DNA of 64,000 nucleotides from Lachnospiraceae bacterium (GTDB taxonomy: Bacteria; Bacillota; Clostridia; Lachnospirales; Lachnospiraceae). Location: the NCBI GenBank assembly GCA_014804445.1, contig JAAUZU010000040.1, forward strand, positions 1 to 64,000. Reading direction: 5' to 3'. The notes below the pieces were generated by a model. It had not been told where the DNA came from. It did no database searches and was given only the letters and a program-made list of their open reading frames with translations. Position 1 is the first letter of the stretch. Every line of letters begins with the position of its first letter. Positions 62,738-64,000 of the stretch are shown here, piece by piece. The position numbers and the translations under genes are program-made.

Positions 62738-64000
62738 TTACGAAATAAACAGACTTCCTATCTGGAATACCAGCGTCGCAAAAAGCCACGCAGTCAAAAC
62801 CTGAAAAGCCATCAGCCTTGCGGTAAATTTCCACGATCCGCTCTCTTTTTTGATGGTCGCTACCGCCGCAATGCAGGGAATATAGAGAAGGCAGAACAGC
62901 ATCAGGCAGTATGCGTTCAGCGGTCCGAACGCCGGATTTACCGCCTGCACATTTGCCACGATAGCTGCCATGCCTGCGGCGGAGTTTGTGTTGCTGACGC
63001 CAAACAGAACCGAAAAGCTGCTCACAACCACTTCCTTGGCGGAAATACCCGAAATAAGCGCGACTGCTATCTGCCACATGCCAAGCCCTGCCGGTGCAAG
63101 CACGGGCACTAACAGCCTGCCTATCACAGCGCCAAAGCTGTCCGCCGTATCTTCCACCATACCGGTCACGCCAAAGTTTAACAGAAACCAGATTGCAATG
63201 GATGCAAGGAATATGGTGGTTCCCGCTTTTGTCAGATAATCCTTTAATTTGTTCCACACATAGATACCAACCGTTCTCCCATTTGGCCTCTTATACTCCG
63301 GAAGCTCTATCAAAAGAGAATTGTTTTCCTGCCCTTTTTGTATGCGGTTCAGCACAAGCGCTGTAATAATCGCCACCACCATGCCGATGACGTAAAAGGA
63401 AAATGCCACCAGTCCCGCACAGTCCGGGAAAAACATCTCGGAAAAGATTACATAAATCGGCAGTCTCGCCGAGCAGGACATAAACGGCGTAATAATCATG
63501 GTCTTTTTTCTATCCTGCTCCGTTTCCAGCGCCCTCGTCGCCATAATGGCAGGCACTGTACAGCCAAAACCCAGTATCATGGGCAGAAACGCCTTGCCGG
63601 ACAGACCAACGCGTCCCATAATGGAATCCATCACGTATGCTACACGGGACATATAGCCGCTGTCCTCCAGAATGGCAAGTGCAAAAAACAAAATGCAGAT
63701 ATTGGGTAAAAAGGTGAGGATACCGCCCACCCCTGTTATAATGCCGTCCACAATCAAGGATATCAGCCAGTCCGCCGTGCCGATACGCAGAAGAAACGCT
63801 CCTGCTCTTTCCGAAAACAGCTCCAGCGCCATCTCAAAAACGCCTTTCAGCGCATCGCCTATGGTGAAGGTCAGGAAAAACACCAGCCCCATGATACATA
63901 AAAAGATGGGAAGCCCCAGCCATTCGTGGGTAAGCAGCCTGTCCACCTTATCCGTCGTGGCGGCTTTCCGGCTTTTATGGAACAGAACCTCCTTTACCAC
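62738..64000 (-). CDS. feoB: Ferrous iron transport protein B, C-terminal part (5' end beyond window)
   Basis: The 420 residues present are the membrane part of FeoB: Gate motifs (DSGYMSRVAYVMD, GFGCTVPAIMATRALE) and the CSARLPIYV block, with about eight hydrophobic helices. The N-terminal G domain lies beyond position 64000, so the gene is cut by the window edge. It imports Fe2+ and could supply iron to the [FeFe] hydrogenase-like protein encoded 52 bases downstream. Confidence 0.93.
   Translation of the reverse strand: MVKEVLFHKSRKAATTDKVDRLLTHEWLGLPIFLCIMGLVFFLTFTIGDALKGVFEMALELFSERAGAFLLRIGTADWLISLIVDGIITGVGGILTFLPNICILFFALAILEDSGYMSRVAYVMDSIMGRVGLSGKAFLPMILGFGCTVPAIMATRALETEQDRKKTMIITPFMSCSARLPIYVIFSEMFFPDCAGLVAFSFYVIGMVVAIITALVLNRIQKGQENNSLLIELPEYKRPNGRTVGIYVWNKLKDYLTKAGTTIFLASIAIWFLLNFGVTGMVEDTADSFGAVIGRLLVPVLAPAGLGMWQIAVALISGISAKEVVVSSFSVLFGVSNTNSAAGMAAIVANVQAVNPAFGPLNAYCLMLFCLLYIPCIAAVATIKKESGSWKFTARLMAFQVLTAWLFATLVFQIGSLFIS

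Overview
The window looks like a chromosomal segment of an anaerobic gut-type member of the Clostridia, most likely family Lachnospiraceae. The clues are the GGGtGRT/NifU-like pair, DUF1292, DUF1015 and DUF5662 proteins, a stand-alone [FeFe] hydrogenase-like protein beside feoB, a lactonase-type beta-propeller, Gram-positive style ribosome-binding sites (AGGAGG) and sigma-A promoters. The genus cannot be fixed from the sequence alone. Most genes lie on the minus strand. There is no rRNA, phage, IS transposase or CRISPR array; one tRNA-Thr is present.

Layout. 1-2.1 kb: candidate structured RNA, then the GGGtGRT and NifU-like genes. 2.2-6.7 kb: a left-handed beta-helix acyltransferase-like protein, topoisomerase III and a PAS-GGDEF(degenerate)-EAL protein. 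6.7-9.2 kb: argH-asd. 9.4-10.9 kb: an ABC ATPase/permease pair with no binding protein. 11-13.3 kb: a zinc-ribbon membrane protein with repeats and a duplicated C-terminal domain, then tRNA-Thr(CGT). 13.5-17.9 kb: MscS, glycogen branching enzyme and DUF1015. 18.3-23.3 kb: ECF sigma factor, putative anti-sigma factor, membrane transglutaminase and a lipoprotein. 23.5-25.8 kb: serC-serA. 25.9-31.9 kb: leuB-ilvD-ilvB and an L,D-transpeptidase. 32.0-32.4 kb: an unusual pair of nested hairpin elements. 32.5-35.1 kb: a VanY-like carboxypeptidase, tgt and yajC. 35.3-36.4 kb: aroC. 36.4-46.7 kb: a glycan-uptake and breakdown locus (binding protein, two permeases, two lipoproteins, GH130, DUF1861, GH13, LacI regulator). 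47-48.8 kb: a conserved hypothetical and a lactonase-type propeller. 49-52.8 kb: potABCD polyamine importer. 52.9-54.2 kb: CheY-like regulator and a CheX-like protein. 54.4-57.4 kb: a Cys/Gly/Arg/Asp repeat protein, DUF5662 and a GlgX-like protein that has lost its catalytic residues. 57.5-64 kb: DUF1292, a UvrD-like helicase, gltX, the [FeFe] hydrogenase-like protein and the 3' part of feoB.

The most interesting signals are not genes. Between leuB and yajC are two divergently oriented stem-loop units (32040-32177 and 32290-32421). They share a terminal-loop motif, a conserved T-T mismatch and a 13-base unpaired tract, while stem sequences differ with compensatory changes and the outer arms are unrelated in sequence yet self-complementary. 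In the glycan locus, a perfect 32-bp palindrome is centred on the lipobox region of a lipoprotein gene. Other points are the apparently dead GlgX homologue, the degenerate GGDEF, the tandem C-terminal domain of the zinc-ribbon protein, and candidate operators over the glycan and polyamine promoters.
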